Assembly (NCBI GenBank): GCA_963837695.1
Contig: CAWINZ010000005.1
Location: 1,674,001-1,738,000 of the forward strand
DNA: 64,000 bases
Reading direction: 5' to 3'
DNA from: VRUE01 sp963837695
GTDB lineage: Bacteria; Actinomycetota; Thermoleophilia; Solirubrobacterales; 70-9
Positions within the stretch are counted from its first letter, which is position 1. Each line of letters begins with the position of its first letter. The notes below the pieces were generated by a model. The model saw only the letters and a list, made by a program, of their open reading frames with translations. It did no database searches and had not been told where the DNA came from. A program made the position numbers and the translations under genes. Positions 30,384 to 38,687 of this stretch are shown here, piece by piece.

Positions 30384-32266
30384 GCTGGGAGCTGGCCAGC
30401 TTCCTTATCCTCGGCGCCGCCCTGCTCGGCGGTTTCGCTTGGTATGAGCGCTCGCGGCCGACCTCGCAGGTCGTCGCCCTGGTCGCCGCCCTGGCGGCGC
30501 TCGCCGTCGCGGGCCGGCTCGCCTTCGCCGCGCTGCCCAACGTCAAGCCGACCACCGACATCGTCATCTTCGCCGGCTACGCGCTCGGCCCGGCGCCGGG
30601 CTTCGCCGTCGGTGGCCTGGCCGCGCTCGTCTCCAACTTCTGGTTCGGGCAGGGTCCGTGGACTCCGTGGCAGATGGCGGGGTGGGGGATGTGCGGGATC
30701 CTCGGCGCCGGCCTGGCGGTCGTGCGCCCGCGTGCGGGCCGCCTCACCCTGGCCGCCGTCTGCGCCCTGGCCGGCATTGCGTACGGCGCTCTGCTGAACT
30801 TCTCCTTGATGGCGACCTACGGAGGGGACCTCTCATGGCAGCGCTTCGGTGCCCTGGAGGCCCGTGCCGTGCCCTTCGACGCCGCCCACGCGATCGGCAA
30901 CGCGGCCCTCGCCCTGGTCGCCGGGCCGGCGATGATCCGGATGCTGGTCCGCTTCCGCGAGCGCTTCGAGTGGCACGCCCCCGCCGTCGCGTCGGTGCTG
31001 CTGTTGGCACTCGCGCTGGCCAGCGTGCTGCCGGCCCGCGCCCAGGCCTCGGAAACGAGCCGCGCCGCCGCGTGGCTGGTCGCGGCGCAGAACGCCGACG
31101 GCGGCTGGGGATCTTCGCCCGGCCATAGCTCGGCCACGGACATGACCGCTTGGGCGATGCTGGGCCTCGAGGCGTCCGGGCGCAGCCCGCTCGACGTATC
31201 CAGCGGAGGACACAACCCGGTCGGCTATCTGCGCAACCACGTCGACGAGCTGAGCAGCCCGGGCGATTACGCCCGCACGATCCTCGCCCTGGAGGGCGCC
31301 GGCGTCGACCCCCACGACTTCGGCGGTCGCGACCTTGTCTCGGCGCTGGTCGGCCAGCGCCGCAACAACGGCTCCTACGAAGACTGGCCCGGCTCGACGG
31401 CGTTCGCGGTGATCGCGCTGCGCGCTGCGGGTGGGGGCATCGACCAGTCGATCTCCTGGCTGGCCAAGGTCCAGAACGGCGATGGCGGCTGGGGCGACGT
31501 GCCCGGCTCGCCGAGCACCGCCGACGGCACCGGCGCCGCGATGCAGGCGATGCCCACCAGCAGCGTCGCCAAGCATGGCCTCGGCTACCTCCGCGGTGCG
31601 CAGCGGTCCAGCGGCGGCTTCTCGATCGGCGCTTCGGGAGCGGTCAACGCCCAGTCGACCGCCTGGGCCGTCCAGGGCATGGTGGCGGTGGGCACCGACC
31701 CCGCCTCGGTGCACGAGCAGGGCAAGAGCCCGCTCGAATACCTCGCCGCGCGTCAGGACGCCGACGGCCACTACCGCTACTCGGCGTCGAGCGACCAGAC
31801 GCCCGTCTGGGTCACCGGCCAGGTGCTGGTGGCGACGGCCGGCGACTCCTTCCCGGTGCCCCCGGTCCGACGCGCCGCGCCCAGTCCACAGGCAGGCAGT
31901 GAAGGCAGCGACTCGGGCTCGGCGGCAGCGGTCGTGCCACCCTCCGCCGGCACGACCCAGGAACTGCTCGAATCGCTCGGTCAGGGGGACAGTTACGGCA
32001 GCTCCCCGCCGGCTGCCGGCGGTGGCAGCGGCAGTCCCGCGACCAGGCCGCCGGCAAAGAGCGGTGGTGTCATCCCCGGCGTTCCCCAGCAAGCCATCCC
32101 CGGGGGAAACGAAGCGGAACCGACTCCCGCCAGGCCCGTGGCGTCCCGCTTCGAAGCAAGCGACAATCCCGGCCCCGCGCCCTGGGCGCCGCTCGGCATC
32201 GGCCTGGTGACCGCCGGCCTAGCCCTCGGCAGCGTCCTCTTCCTGGGCCGCCGTTTCAGCTGGTAG
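30380..32266 (+). CDS. ECF S component fused to transcobalamin-alpha-like repeat domain
   Basis: 628 residues in three parts. Residues 1-~215 are an ECF substrate-binding (S) component with about six membrane helices (GRLAFAALPNVKPTTDIVIF is its conserved start). After another hydrophobic segment, residues ~225-470 contain prenyltransferase/squalene-cyclase repeats (AQNADGGWGS, VQNGDGGWGD, AQRSSGGFSIG, RQDADGHYRY), i.e. an alpha/alpha barrel like the alpha domain of transcobalamin. A Pro/Ser/Gly-rich linker leads to a C-terminal membrane helix (~603-622). The barrel should face outward and could hand cobalamin to the S component. It overlaps ecfA by 4 bases. Confidence 0.85.
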   Translation: MSWELASFLILGAALLGGFAWYERSRPTSQVVALVAALAALAVAGRLAFAALPNVKPTTDIVIFAGYALGPAPGFAVGGLAALVSNFWFGQGPWTPWQMAGWGMCGILGAGLAVVRPRAGRLTLAAVCALAGIAYGALLNFSLMATYGGDLSWQRFGALEARAVPFDAAHAIGNAALALVAGPAMIRMLVRFRERFEWHAPAVASVLLLALALASVLPARAQASETSRAAAWLVAAQNADGGWGSSPGHSSATDMTAWAMLGLEASGRSPLDVSSGGHNPVGYLRNHVDELSSPGDYARTILALEGAGVDPHDFGGRDLVSALVGQRRNNGSYEDWPGSTAFAVIALRAAGGGIDQSISWLAKVQNGDGGWGDVPGSPSTADGTGAAMQAMPTSSVAKHGLGYLRGAQRSSGGFSIGASGAVNAQSTAWAVQGMVAVGTDPASVHEQGKSPLEYLAARQDADGHYRYSASSDQTPVWVTGQVLVATAGDSFPVPPVRRAAPSPQAGSEGSDSGSAAAVVPPSAGTTQELLESLGQGDSYGSSPPAAGGGSGSPATRPPAKSGGVIPGVPQQAIPGGNEAEPTPARPVASRFEASDNPGPAPWAPLGIGLVTAGLALGSVLFLGRRFSW

Positions 32267-32289
32267 CCAGGGCGCTATACGCTCGCGGC

Positions 32290-32799
32290 ATGGATGTCGA
32301 GACGGCGATTCGGACTCGCCGCACCCATAAGGCCTTCGGGCCGGAGGCGCTCTCGCGCGAGCAGATCGAGGAGCTGCTCGAGCTGGCCCGCTGGGCGCCG
32401 AACCACAACCTGACCGCGCCCTGGCGCTTTCGCGTCGTCGGGCCGGGGGCGCTGGAGCGGTTGAAGGAGGCCGCCGGGCCGGAGGGCGCCGCCAAGCTCG
32501 ACCGCGCCCCGACGCTCATCGTCGTCTCCTGCCTGCTCTCGGGCGACCCGGTCCAGGATGAGGAGGATCTGCATACGGCCGCCGTCGCCTCCTACATCGT
32601 CCTGCTCGCCGCCCACGCTCGCGGCCTTGCGGGCTACTGGCGCACGCCGGGCCTGCTGCGCTCGGCCGACGGCCGCGCCGCGGTCGGCCTGCCCGACGGC
32701 GAGCGCTTCGTCGGTCTCCTCCACCTCGGCCGCCGGCGGCAGGAAAAAGAGCCACCCGAGCGCCCGCCCGTGGCGCAGACGACCACCTACCTCGACTGA
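32290..32799 (+). CDS. Nitroreductase-family flavoprotein (YdjA-like)
   Basis: 169 residues. The N-terminal FMN-binding signature is RRTHKAFG, and the adjacent LLELARWAPNHNLTAPWRF is the hallmark of YdjA-type nitroreductases. The FMN-contact segment near the C-terminus (LPDGERFVGLLHLG) is also present. The physiological substrate is unknown. A BluB-like role in making the lower cobalamin ligand was considered because of the neighbouring operon, but the motif is YdjA-like. It starts 23 bases after the S-component gene. Confidence 0.8.
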   Translation: MDVETAIRTRRTHKAFGPEALSREQIEELLELARWAPNHNLTAPWRFRVVGPGALERLKEAAGPEGAAKLDRAPTLIVVSCLLSGDPVQDEEDLHTAAVASYIVLLAAHARGLAGYWRTPGLLRSADGRAAVGLPDGERFVGLLHLGRRRQEKEPPERPPVAQTTTYLD

Positions 32800-32809
32800 T
32801 GGCCGCCTG

Positions 32810-34492
32810 ATGCTGACCCGCGCCGCAGCCCTGGAGGAGATCGCCGGCCAGCGCTTCGAGGTGGTCGTGATCGGCGGTGGGATCACCGGCGCCGGGGTCG
32901 CCCTCGACGCCGCCTCGCGCGGCTACTCGGTGGCGCTGCTGGAGCGCGGCGACTACGCGGTCGGCACGTCCAGCCGCTCCTCGAAGATGGTCCACGGCGG
33001 CCTCCGGTACCTGCAGAACTTCGACCTCGGCCTGGTCCGCGAGGCACTGCTGGAGCGCCAGCTGATGGTGCAGCTGGCGCCGCACCTCGTCTACCCGACG
33101 CCGTTCCTCGTCCCCTCCTTCGCCGAGGAGCGGCGCGACCGCAAACTCGGCATGGGGCTCAACATGTACGACGTTATGGCGACCACGCGGGTCGGCCGCA
33201 GCCGTCGCGAGATGCGCTCCTCCAAGGACGAGGACGAGGACTTCTACTGGTCGCCCGACCGCCACCGCACGATCGACCGCGACGAGCTCCTCGAGATGGT
33301 CCCCTCGCTGGAGCCGCGCGACCCCAACGACGCCTACCTCTTCTTCGACTGCCAGACCGACGACGTGCGGCTGGTGCTGACGATCCTCGGCGAGGCGGAA
33401 CGTTTCGGCGCGGTGATGCTGAACGGCGCCGAGGTGAGCGGGGTGCTGACGAAGGACGGCCGCGCGGTCGGCGTCGCCGCGGTCGAGGCGGAGTCGGGCG
33501 AGCGCTTCGAGGTCGAGGCCGGGAGCGTCGTCAACGCGACCGGGGTCTGGGCCGACCGGATCGGCGCCGAGGTGGCCGACGAGGAGGACGTGCCGCGGAT
33601 CTCGCCCAGCCGCGGCACCCACGTCCTGCTCGACCGCGACGACCTCTCCACCGGCAGCGCCGCCTGCATCGTCCCCGCCGGTGAGGACCGCCACATCTTC
33701 GCCCTGCCCTGGTACGGCAGGACGCTGATCGGCACGACCGACAACGACTACGCCGGCGACATCGATCACCCCCGGCCGGGCGAGGCCGACGTCGAGTACC
33801 TGCTCGACGCGGTCAATGCCTTCTTCGGCACCGCGCTGAGCGACACCGACCTCGTCGGCGCCTACGCCGGCGTGCGGCCGCTGCTCTCCACCGGCGACCC
33901 GAAGAAGTCGGTCGACATCTCGCGCAAAGCCGAGCTGTATGAGACCTCGTCGGGGATGCTGACGATCACCGGAGGCAAGCTCACCACCTGGCGGCGGATG
34001 GCGAAGCAGACGGTCGACCGGCTGGTCGAGCGCGAGGGTCGCGAGGCGTCCTGCCACACGGCGGAGATCCCGCTCGGCATGGCGGCGCGGCCGGAGGACC
34101 TGGAGGCGCCGGAGGGGGTGGGGGAGGAGGCCGTCGCCCAGCTCCGCTTCCGTTACGGACACGCGGCGCGGGCCGTGCTGCGCCTCGCTCGCGAGGACCC
34201 AAAACTGGCCGCGCCGATCGTCCCCGGCCGCCCCGATCTGCTCGCCGAGGTGGTGATCGCGGCGCGGCTAGAGCAGGCGCGCTGCGTCGCCGACGTGCTC
34301 CTGCGGCGGACCCGGCTCGGGCTCCTGGCGGCGCCGCGGCTGCGCGGCACCGACGTCGCCCGCTCGGTCGCGGCCGTGCTCGGCGGGGAGCTCGGCTGGT
34401 CGCGACGCCAGGTCAAGCGCGAGGCTGAGGCCTGGCCGGCGGCACTCGCCGAGGCCGGTGTCGATGTCGCGGCGGGCGGAGGCGCATCGTGA
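32810..34492 (+). CDS. glpD: Aerobic glycerol-3-phosphate dehydrogenase
   Basis: 560 residues from ATG 32810, 10 bases after the nitroreductase stop. The FAD-binding motif is VVIGGGITGAGVALDAASRG near 17-36. GLRYLQNFDLGLVREALLER and KLTTWRRMAKQTVD are family landmarks of GlpD. The enzyme oxidises glycerol-3-phosphate to dihydroxyacetone phosphate and passes electrons to quinones at the membrane. No glpK or glpF is nearby, so the context does not show an operon for glycerol use. Confidence 0.9.
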   Translation: MLTRAAALEEIAGQRFEVVVIGGGITGAGVALDAASRGYSVALLERGDYAVGTSSRSSKMVHGGLRYLQNFDLGLVREALLERQLMVQLAPHLVYPTPFLVPSFAEERRDRKLGMGLNMYDVMATTRVGRSRREMRSSKDEDEDFYWSPDRHRTIDRDELLEMVPSLEPRDPNDAYLFFDCQTDDVRLVLTILGEAERFGAVMLNGAEVSGVLTKDGRAVGVAAVEAESGERFEVEAGSVVNATGVWADRIGAEVADEEDVPRISPSRGTHVLLDRDDLSTGSAACIVPAGEDRHIFALPWYGRTLIGTTDNDYAGDIDHPRPGEADVEYLLDAVNAFFGTALSDTDLVGAYAGVRPLLSTGDPKKSVDISRKAELYETSSGMLTITGGKLTTWRRMAKQTVDRLVEREGREASCHTAEIPLGMAARPEDLEAPEGVGEEAVAQLRFRYGHAARAVLRLAREDPKLAAPIVPGRPDLLAEVVIAARLEQARCVADVLLRRTRLGLLAAPRLRGTDVARSVAAVLGGELGWSRRQVKREAEAWPAALAEAGVDVAAGGGAS

Positions 34493-34514
34493 CGGCCCGG
34501 TTGAATAGCCTGCA

Positions 34515-35300
34515 ATGACGATGACGAAAGCCGAACTCGAGTCCAAGCACATTGCCGAACTGCACGAGCTCGCCGCCGACGCCGGCGTCGAGCGCTACCG
34601 CATGCTGCCCCGCGCCGAGCTGATCGACAAGCTCGCCGGCGGTGGTGGCGGTGGAGCGCCGAGACAGAAACGCGAGCGCTCCGGAGGGGACTCCGGTCAG
34701 CGCCGGCAACGCAATCGCAGCCGCAAACCCCGTGAGGGACGCGGCGAGCGCGAGCGCCCCGCCGCGCGCCCGCAGTCGCCCGCGCCGCCCGCGGCCGCCG
34801 CGCCCAGTGCGCCGGCCGGAGAGCGTCCCAAACGCAAACGGCGCCGTCGGCGCTGGGGCCGTCGCCCCAAGGGCGTCCGTGTCCACGACCTGCTTCTGCC
34901 TGCCGGTTCCGGCCGCCAGGCGATCGTCTACGCCGAGAGCCGCGCCGCCTGCACGGCGATGCTGCGCGAGGTGGCGGCTGAGCTGTCGGGTGCTTCCAAC
35001 GGCCCTGACCCGATCGCCCTGCTCGTCGACCCGACGCCGGAGGAGCTCGCCGACTGGAAGCGCGAGGCGCCCAAGGCCGAGATCGTCTCCGCCGGCAAGG
35101 CGAAACACGCCGAGGACGCCCTCGCTCAGGCTCGCACCCGGGCCGGTTCCGGTGAGGACGTGATCGTCCTGATCGACTCCCTGAGCCGCTTCGCCGAGAC
35201 CTTCGCCGGCGCCGATGAGGCCCGCGAGCTCTTCGATGCCGGCCTCGGCGCCGGAGCGGGCTCGCTGACCGTGGTCGCAGCCGTCGAGCGCGCCGCGTAA
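34515..35300 (+). CDS. Degenerate Rho-like protein
   Basis: 261 residues. Residues ~5-45 are a Rho N-terminal domain (LHELAADAGVERYRMLPRAE). An Arg/Pro-rich linker follows to ~120. The rest aligns with the Rho ATPase core (DLLLPAGSGRQAIVYAES, LVDPTPEELADWKREAPKAE, DVIVLIDSLSRFAET). The P-loop GxxxxGK(S/T) is lost: GRQAIVYAESRAAC replaces it. The RNA-binding cold-shock domain, Q-loop and R-loop regions are absent. It is therefore not a working helicase but could bind Rho or RNA. No full Rho is in the window. Confidence 0.7.
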   Translation: MTMTKAELESKHIAELHELAADAGVERYRMLPRAELIDKLAGGGGGGAPRQKRERSGGDSGQRRQRNRSRKPREGRGERERPAARPQSPAPPAAAAPSAPAGERPKRKRRRRRWGRRPKGVRVHDLLLPAGSGRQAIVYAESRAACTAMLREVAAELSGASNGPDPIALLVDPTPEELADWKREAPKAEIVSAGKAKHAEDALAQARTRAGSGEDVIVLIDSLSRFAETFAGADEARELFDAGLGAGAGSLTVVAAVERAA

Positions 35301-35302
35301 TT

Positions 35303-35323
35303 AGGGCTTCAAGGCCCAGCCCT
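35303..35323. terminator. Possible bidirectional terminator
   Basis: AGGGCT ... AGCCCT, a 6-bp stem with a 9-base loop between the convergent Rho-like and HNH genes. It overlaps the HNH stop codon. There is no T run, so the call is weak. Confidence 0.35.
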
Positions 35324-36613
35324 CGCCAACAAGCCAGACACCGCCAGCTCGCGATCGAAGCGCTCGCCTCGGCCGAGCGGCAGCGCCGAATTGGGATCGA
35401 TCCGCAGCTTTGCCCGCCGGTTGTCGGCTTGCAGCTCGGCACAACTGCCGCGAGCGAAGGAAGGAACGGCCGGAACAGGCTTGCCATCGAGTCGGCGGAA
35501 GACGAGCGAGCCATCGGCGGCGCGAGCGACTCCGAATCCGCCCTCGTGCACGAGTCGGTGGTGGTGCGAGCAGAGCAAGACCAAATTGTCAATCTTGGTT
35601 TGCCCGCCCCGTGCCCAGTGAACGATGTGGTGGGCATCGACCCAGCGACGGTTCTGGCAGCCCGGGAATTGGCAATACCCCTCGCTGCGCGAGTCAAGCG
35701 CCCTGCGAATCGAGGCCGGGATCGCCCGTGCCTTGCGGCCGATGTCGAGTACGCCCTTCTTGCCGTGGAGGATCGAGACCACCGAGGCATCGCAGGCAAG
35801 TCGCCTGGCGGTCTCGGCACAGATCGCTGGGCCGTCGTCGATGCGACAGCCGGCGGCGTCCTCGGCGCCTGCCAAGGCATCTGCATCGGCGTGGACGATC
35901 ACTTGCCGGCGCTCGCCGGCGGGGCGTGGGAGGGCGTTGCCCGCCAGGGCGCCCTCGGCGATCTCCATCAGCGCGTCGGCGTCGTTGACCCGCTTGGGCG
36001 ACGCTTCGCGCTCGCCGATTGCATCTCGTCCCACCCCGATCGCCTTGAGGATAAGGGCCCCGTCCTCCGGCGCGAGCCGCCCGCGGATACAAAGGCTGCC
36101 GTCCTCATCCCATTCGCAGGCAAGGAAGCGGTCGCGATGGGCGACCTCGGCGCTTTCAAGCGAAACCGCCCTTCGGTAGCCGCGTACCAGCCGGTCCAGC
36201 TGCGCGGCCGTGGCAAAGCGCGCCATCTCGACCAGCTCCGCTTCGATCTCCGGCGTGGCAATGCGCGTGAGCGCCCGCACCTTGGAGTAGCTCAGCTCGC
36301 CGTGGCTGAATCTCTCACGGACGAGCGGGAGATCCTCCAGCGCCCGTGCCACCCGCACATGCTCTCGCGCCGAGCGCGGGTCGATCGAGCAGCGCCAGGC
36401 GACCCAGGCGCCGCAGGAATGGAAGCCCCAGGCCTCATGGCCGCCCCGCCGGTCGAGCTCGGCGATCAACTCCAACCAACGACAGGTCGCCGCCGCGATA
36501 TGCGCCGCTAACTCCCCGATCTCCCGCTCGATCCATTCCGTGGGGGCGGTCTCGAGTTCCGCCTCCGTCCCGAACGGAATCGTTTCGGCCTTGGTGCCTC
36601 CCTCTACGAACAT
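35309..36613 (-). CDS. DUF222/HNH endonuclease (13E12 family), SOS-controlled
   Basis: 434 residues from ATG 36613. The N-terminal DUF222 region contains GFHSCGAWVAWRCSIDPRSA and KVRALTRIATPE. The C-terminal HNH domain has NRRWVDAHHIVHWARGG and LCSHHHRLVHEGGF, with the zinc and catalytic His positions intact. Related REP13E12 proteins of mycobacteria are damage-inducible. Here a SOS box CGAACATATGTTCG overlaps the start codon itself, with TACTAT as -10 just upstream. The biological target of the nuclease is unknown. Confidence 0.85.
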   Translation of the reverse strand: MFVEGGTKAETIPFGTEAELETAPTEWIEREIGELAAHIAAATCRWLELIAELDRRGGHEAWGFHSCGAWVAWRCSIDPRSAREHVRVARALEDLPLVRERFSHGELSYSKVRALTRIATPEIEAELVEMARFATAAQLDRLVRGYRRAVSLESAEVAHRDRFLACEWDEDGSLCIRGRLAPEDGALILKAIGVGRDAIGEREASPKRVNDADALMEIAEGALAGNALPRPAGERRQVIVHADADALAGAEDAAGCRIDDGPAICAETARRLACDASVVSILHGKKGVLDIGRKARAIPASIRRALDSRSEGYCQFPGCQNRRWVDAHHIVHWARGGQTKIDNLVLLCSHHHRLVHEGGFGVARAADGSLVFRRLDGKPVPAVPSFARGSCAELQADNRRAKLRIDPNSALPLGRGERFDRELAVSGLLARAGP

Positions 36614-36626
36614 ATGTTCGATAGTA
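36607..36626 (-). promoter_or_regulatory. SOS box and -10 over the HNH start codon
   Basis: CGAACATATGTTCG (36607-36620) is a perfect palindrome containing the ATG (36611-36613), and TACTAT (36621-36626) is the -10. The spacing predicts transcription starting at the ATG, so LexA would sit on +1. The 128 bases from here to the next gene hold nothing else I can name. Confidence 0.7.
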
Positions 36627-36754
36627 CGGAACGGGTCGGACAGAAGATTGCAGCCCGGCAATCGACCGCCCGATCATAAATCGGGGCACTTTTGGTCACC
36701 TCAAGGCGGTTCCGCGGAACCGCTCTGTCGATCGAGCGAAGCCTCCGAAGGTGG

Positions 36755-37561
36755 CTACGAGGGCGTCGCAGCAGGTCGGCAGATCGCGCTGCCTTCCAAA
36801 AGGAGAGTCGCGACTCGCTCTGGGTCGTCGGTCATGGGAACGTGGCCGCACCCCGGAAGCGGCACAAAGCGTCCGCTGGGAAGGAGCTGTTGCGCGCGCT
36901 CGGCCTGTCGCTGGAAGAGCACGCGGTCGCGCGTGCCCCATCCGATAGTCACAGGCAGATGCTCGAGAGGGCCGGCGAACCGGTAGTCACGGGCAGCCCT
37001 GACGGTGCTCTTGAAGGCGGGTGCCCGGGCCATCGCCCGGGCACCGTGAATTGCGGCCTCGCTCGACATGCGCCAAGGCCGGGCGGTCGCCTGCCAGAGG
37101 GCCATCGTTCGACCGAGCCGATTGCCGAAGAGCAGAGGCGCGACACGGTGGTCCGTTAGCCGCGCTCCGGCGCGGGTTATTCGCAACGAAGCGGCACCGT
37201 AAGCGAATTCCCAGCGGTTGCTGAAACCAACCGGCGACAGCACCGTGACGGTGGAGATCGGAGCGGTTTTGCCCAGCTCAAGCGCAACTGCACCGCCCAG
37301 GGAGTTGCCTGCCACATGGGGGAAATCCAAGCCCCTCGCGCGCATCCAGTCTGCAACAGCGACAGCCAGCGCGGGAATGCTCGGAGTTTGTCCGGTGGCC
37401 AGGGACCGAGAAGCGCCGAATCCAGGCAGGTCGATTGCAAAGACCTGTCGATGGGGGACCAAGTGTTCCATCACAGACCCCCACGCCTCCCAGCTTCCGC
37501 CGGTACCGTGGATCAATACCAGCGGAGCTCCGCTGCCCTGGCTCTTGTAGAACAGATCCAT
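36755..37561 (-). CDS. Alpha/beta-fold hydrolase
   Basis: 268 residues. The oxyanion region is IHGTGGS near 18, the nucleophile elbow GNSLGG near 104, the acid in GWGTRDRVLF near 214, and the His in GCGHVP near 242. All triad positions are present. It is cytosolic. Substrate unknown; the sequence is of the epoxide hydrolase/esterase type. It appears as a single gene between two accessory-looking loci. Confidence 0.8.
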   Translation of the reverse strand: MDLFYKSQGSGAPLVLIHGTGGSWEAWGSVMEHLVPHRQVFAIDLPGFGASRSLATGQTPSIPALAVAVADWMRARGLDFPHVAGNSLGGAVALELGKTAPISTVTVLSPVGFSNRWEFAYGAASLRITRAGARLTDHRVAPLLFGNRLGRTMALWQATARPWRMSSEAAIHGARAMARAPAFKSTVRAARDYRFAGPLEHLPVTIGWGTRDRVLFQRQAERAQQLLPSGRFVPLPGCGHVPMTDDPERVATLLLEGSAICRPAATPS

Positions 37562-37677
37562 CGCGACGCCGCGAGGATAGTTCAGGTCCGGTCATGATGA
37601 GGAGCTTGAGCGCGAGATCGCGCCTACCCGGATCGGTCATGCAACTCGCCAGCCATCACCAACGCAAAGCTCTACCG

Positions 37678-37884
37678 ATGATTCAGACAAAAAGCGGAGA
37701 GGTGCGCTCCGTCTACATCTACGACAATGCCCATGGCGTTCCCGAGCGGCATCGAGTTCACCATGGCGTAAAGCTTGCCGGTGAGCGGTTGCCGACAAAA
37801 GGTAGCGCTAGACTGGATCTGCCGGCCATGATCGGTGAGATAAAGGCAAACTGGCGAAGAATGGTGGAGCGATGGGAGCCGTAA
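37678..37884 (+). CDS. Small hypothetical protein, first of a pair
   Basis: About 68 residues from ATG 37678: a beta-rich start (KSGEVRSVYIYDNAHGVPE), a His/Arg cluster (RHRVHHGVK) and a C-terminal helix. It overlaps the next gene by 13 bases, a layout like toxin-antitoxin pairs. I do not recognise either family. The 116 bases before it hold no gene. Confidence 0.5.
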   Translation: MIQTKSGEVRSVYIYDNAHGVPERHRVHHGVKLAGERLPTKGSARLDLPAMIGEIKANWRRMVERWEP

Positions 37885-38105
37885 CTAGGAAGAACAGTGA
37901 GGCGACCGAATTGGCGTTCGATCGCGTTACCGAGTTGATGCTGGCCGAGGAGATCGACGTGCCGAACGGCGCGGTCTTCGTCCCCGCGGACCTGCCGACT
38001 TTCGAGGAAATCATGGACGCTCGGCTTGCCGGAGAGAAGCCGATCGTCGTTATCTACGCCGACGGCACGGAGCAAATCGTCGAGCCGAACGGTCGGGCTC
38101 GCTGA
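37872..38105 (+). CDS. Small hypothetical protein, second of a pair
   Basis: 77 residues, overlapping the preceding gene. An N-terminal helix (ATELAFDRVTELMLAEEIDV) and an acidic centre (LPTFEEIMDARLAGEKP) are followed by a short strand. The acidity (versus the basic first protein) would suit an antidote or adaptor role, but this is only an inference from pairing. Confidence 0.5.
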   Translation: MGAVTRKNSEATELAFDRVTELMLAEEIDVPNGAVFVPADLPTFEEIMDARLAGEKPIVVIYADGTEQIVEPNGRAR

Positions 38106-38113
38106 CCGGGGCC

Positions 38114-38581
38114 TTATCGCCGGTACGCGATGCGGCGCCAGCTCGGCTCTTTGGAGAGCTCGATCAGCTCGTTGCTGCGGTCGGGCTGGACGTAGCCGAA
38201 AGTCTGGGTGGCGTCGTCGAAGACGACGTCGAGCTCACCCTCCTTGACCCGCTGGTCGAGCCAGGCGCCGCGGAAGACGAGCCGGCGCAGCCAGTGGACG
38301 AGGCTGCGGTTGGAGGGGCCGACCAGGTCCTCCCAGTTGACGTTGATGTGCTCGCCGAGCTCTGAGCTGGGCTCGGAGATCTCGCCGTTGACGGCGAGAT
38401 CGAGAAGATCCTCGAGCTCCTCGCGGCTCAGCCCCTGCTGGACGAAGCCGAGTTTGACCGCGGCCTGCTCGACGCGCTGGCCGAAGTCGCCCTCGTTGAA
38501 GGCGAAGCGGAGCTCGCCGTACTCGAGCACGTAGTCGGAGCCAGACTCGTAGTTCCCTCTTCGGGTCGTCTTCTTGTTCAT
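38114..38581 (-). CDS. Hypothetical soluble protein
   Basis: 155 residues with no signal peptide or membrane helix. The N-terminus is basic (MNKKTTRRGNYESG), the middle helical and acidic (LSREELEDLLDLAVNGEISE), and the C-terminus ends basic (PSWRRIAYRR). I do not recognise a family. It faces the small gene pair, with eight bases between the stops. The 106 bases upstream of it hold nothing recognisable. Confidence 0.5.
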   Translation of the reverse strand: MNKKTTRRGNYESGSDYVLEYGELRFAFNEGDFGQRVEQAAVKLGFVQQGLSREELEDLLDLAVNGEISEPSSELGEHINVNWEDLVGPSNRSLVHWLRRLVFRGAWLDQRVKEGELDVVFDDATQTFGYVQPDRSNELIELSKEPSWRRIAYRR

Positions 38582-38687
38582 TGAGTTGAAGCCAATCCCG
38601 CCGTCGCAAGCCCAGCGAACGGCAGGTGCTGGATCATGCCTGTCATCGTAGCCGCGTGCCTTCAGGCGACTACCGCTGAACGAGGTT

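Noticed and set aside
32290..32799. BluB (lower-ligand synthase of cobalamin)
   Set aside because: The position next to the B12 operon is suggestive, but the LARWAPNHNLTAPWRF block is that of YdjA-type nitroreductases.
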